From NCBI GenBank assembly GCA_023253415.1, contig JALRGK010000202.1:1-7383 (forward strand): 7,383 nucleotides of DNA. Reading direction: 5' to 3'. The notes under the pieces are model-generated. The model searched no databases, was not told the origin of the DNA, and saw only the letters and a program-made list of their open reading frames with translations. Below are positions 7,180-7,383 of this stretch, piece by piece; position 1 is the stretch's first letter; every line of letters begins with the position of its first letter. The position numbers were made by a program, and so were the translations under genes. The DNA is from Rhodocyclaceae bacterium (lineage in GTDB: Bacteria; Pseudomonadota; Gammaproteobacteria; Burkholderiales; Rhodocyclaceae).

Positions 7180-7211
7180 AAGGGGTCACATTCTTTCGAA
7201 TGCAACCCCTT
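7180..7211. terminator. Hairpin between the DUF4239 gene and tRNA-Asn, possible tRNA terminator or REP-like remnant
   Basis: AAGGGGT (7180-7186) pairs with ACCCCTT (7205-7211), and inside it CATTC (7189-7193) pairs with GAATG (7198-7202), separated by a CA/CA internal loop; the terminal loop is TTTC. It lies 8 bases past the encoded CCA of the tRNA and 25 bases past the DUF4239 stop. On the minus strand it is followed by TCTCATT, a poor T-run, and the plus side has none, so intrinsic termination would be weak. The AAAGGGGTCACA edge resembles short repeats found near REP-associated transposases. Confidence 0.45.
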
Positions 7212-7219
7212 GAATTCTC

Positions 7220-7295
7220 TGGCTCCTCGACCTGGGCTCGAACCAGGGACCTACGGATTAACAGTCCGGCGCTCTACCGACTGAGCTATCGAGGA
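7220..7295 (-). tRNA. tRNA-Asn (anticodon GTT)
   Basis: The complementary strand folds as a complete 76-nt cloverleaf with encoded CCA (7222-7220). Acceptor TCCTCGA/TCGAGGA pairs fully, D-arm GCTC/GAGC, anticodon arm CCGGA-CTGTTAA-TCCGT with GTT at 7262-7260, variable loop AGGTC, and T-arm CCTGG-TTCGAGC-CCAGG. Discriminator is G73. It decodes AAC/AAU, and G34 is a queuosine target position. The top pair of the anticodon stem is C27-U43, a mismatch where E. coli has G-U. The sequence is otherwise close to gammaproteobacterial tRNA-Asn. Confidence 0.97.
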
Positions 7296-7307
7296 ACAGC
7301 GGAGCGA

Positions 7308-7336
7308 ATTATAAGGGAGTCGGTTTTGCTTGGCAA
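7308..7336 (-). promoter_or_regulatory. Sigma70 promoter of tRNA-Asn
   Basis: On the minus strand, -35 TTGCCA (7336-7331) and a perfect -10 TATAAT (7313-7308) are separated by exactly 17 bases. The -10 is followed by a GC-rich discriminator (TCGCTCCGC), as in stable-RNA promoters under stringent control. The likely start near 7301 leaves a leader of only about 5 bases before the mature tRNA 5' end. Confidence 0.85.
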
Positions 7337-7383
7337 GCCTTTTTACTAGGCCATGCCCAAAGAAGAGAATACGGGTAACTCTT

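Noticed and set aside
7220..7295. tRNA-Asn as an integration site for a genomic island
   Set aside because: No integrase and no duplicated tRNA 3' segment is visible in the window, and the neighbouring genes look native.
7327..7345. Plus-strand GCTT-GGC-AAGC mini-hairpin followed by a T-run, terminator-like
   Set aside because: The stem is only 4 bp, no plus-strand gene ends nearby, and the bases are accounted for by the tRNA -35 region.

Overview
The window looks like ordinary chromosomal DNA of a proteobacterium, most likely a gammaproteobacterium. The support is a partial EarP (EF-P arginine rhamnosyltransferase, scattered in beta- and gammaproteobacteria), a proteobacterial DUF1289 protein, a three-part RND heavy-metal efflux system, a gammaproteobacterial-style tRNA-Asn with encoded CCA, and a consensus sigma70 tRNA promoter. 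The genus cannot be resolved from the sequence. No insertion sequence, integrase, CRISPR array or phage gene is visible.

Layout, left to right: (1) 1-102, minus: 5' end of earP, running off the left edge. (2) 74-256, minus: small cysteine-rich DUF1289 protein. (3) 274-3408, minus: inner-membrane RND pump of the heavy-metal (CzcA/CusA) branch. (4) 3409-4758, minus: periplasmic adaptor with an unusual basic N-terminal extension and one membrane anchor. (5) 4755-6161, minus: TolC/CzcC-type outer-membrane channel. (6) 6162-6344: 183-bp divergent control region with two distinct operator-like sites and small leader hairpins. (7) 6345-7154, plus: four-helix membrane protein of the bestrophin-like DUF4239 family. 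(8) 7155-7219: convergent spacer with a hairpin. (9) 7220-7295, minus: tRNA-Asn(GTT) with its own promoter at 7308-7336.

Transcription of the minus block would run channel, adaptor, pump, DUF1289, earP. The junctions are extremely tight: ATGA overlap between channel and adaptor, TAA directly abutting ATG between adaptor and pump, 17 bases between pump and DUF1289, and 4 bases between DUF1289 and earP if the TTG start is used or a 29-base overlap if the ATG is used. All five genes are therefore likely one translationally coupled operon. The first three make a complete export machine spanning both membranes. The TM4 motif (DFG...D...E) points to divalent cations such as Zn, Co, Cd or Ni rather than Cu/Ag, but this is inference. 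The last two are housekeeping-type genes, so metal export and EF-P modification appear to share a transcript.

The most interesting non-coding signals are a near-perfect 25-bp palindrome at 6245-6269 and a CTTAAG-N5-CTTAAG tandem box at 6177-6193 just before the efflux operon. No cognate regulator is encoded in the window. I did not find a wholly new multi-gene system. The novelty candidates are the regulatory architecture, the adaptor extension, and the linkage of the efflux system to earP and to a divergent DUF4239 gene.
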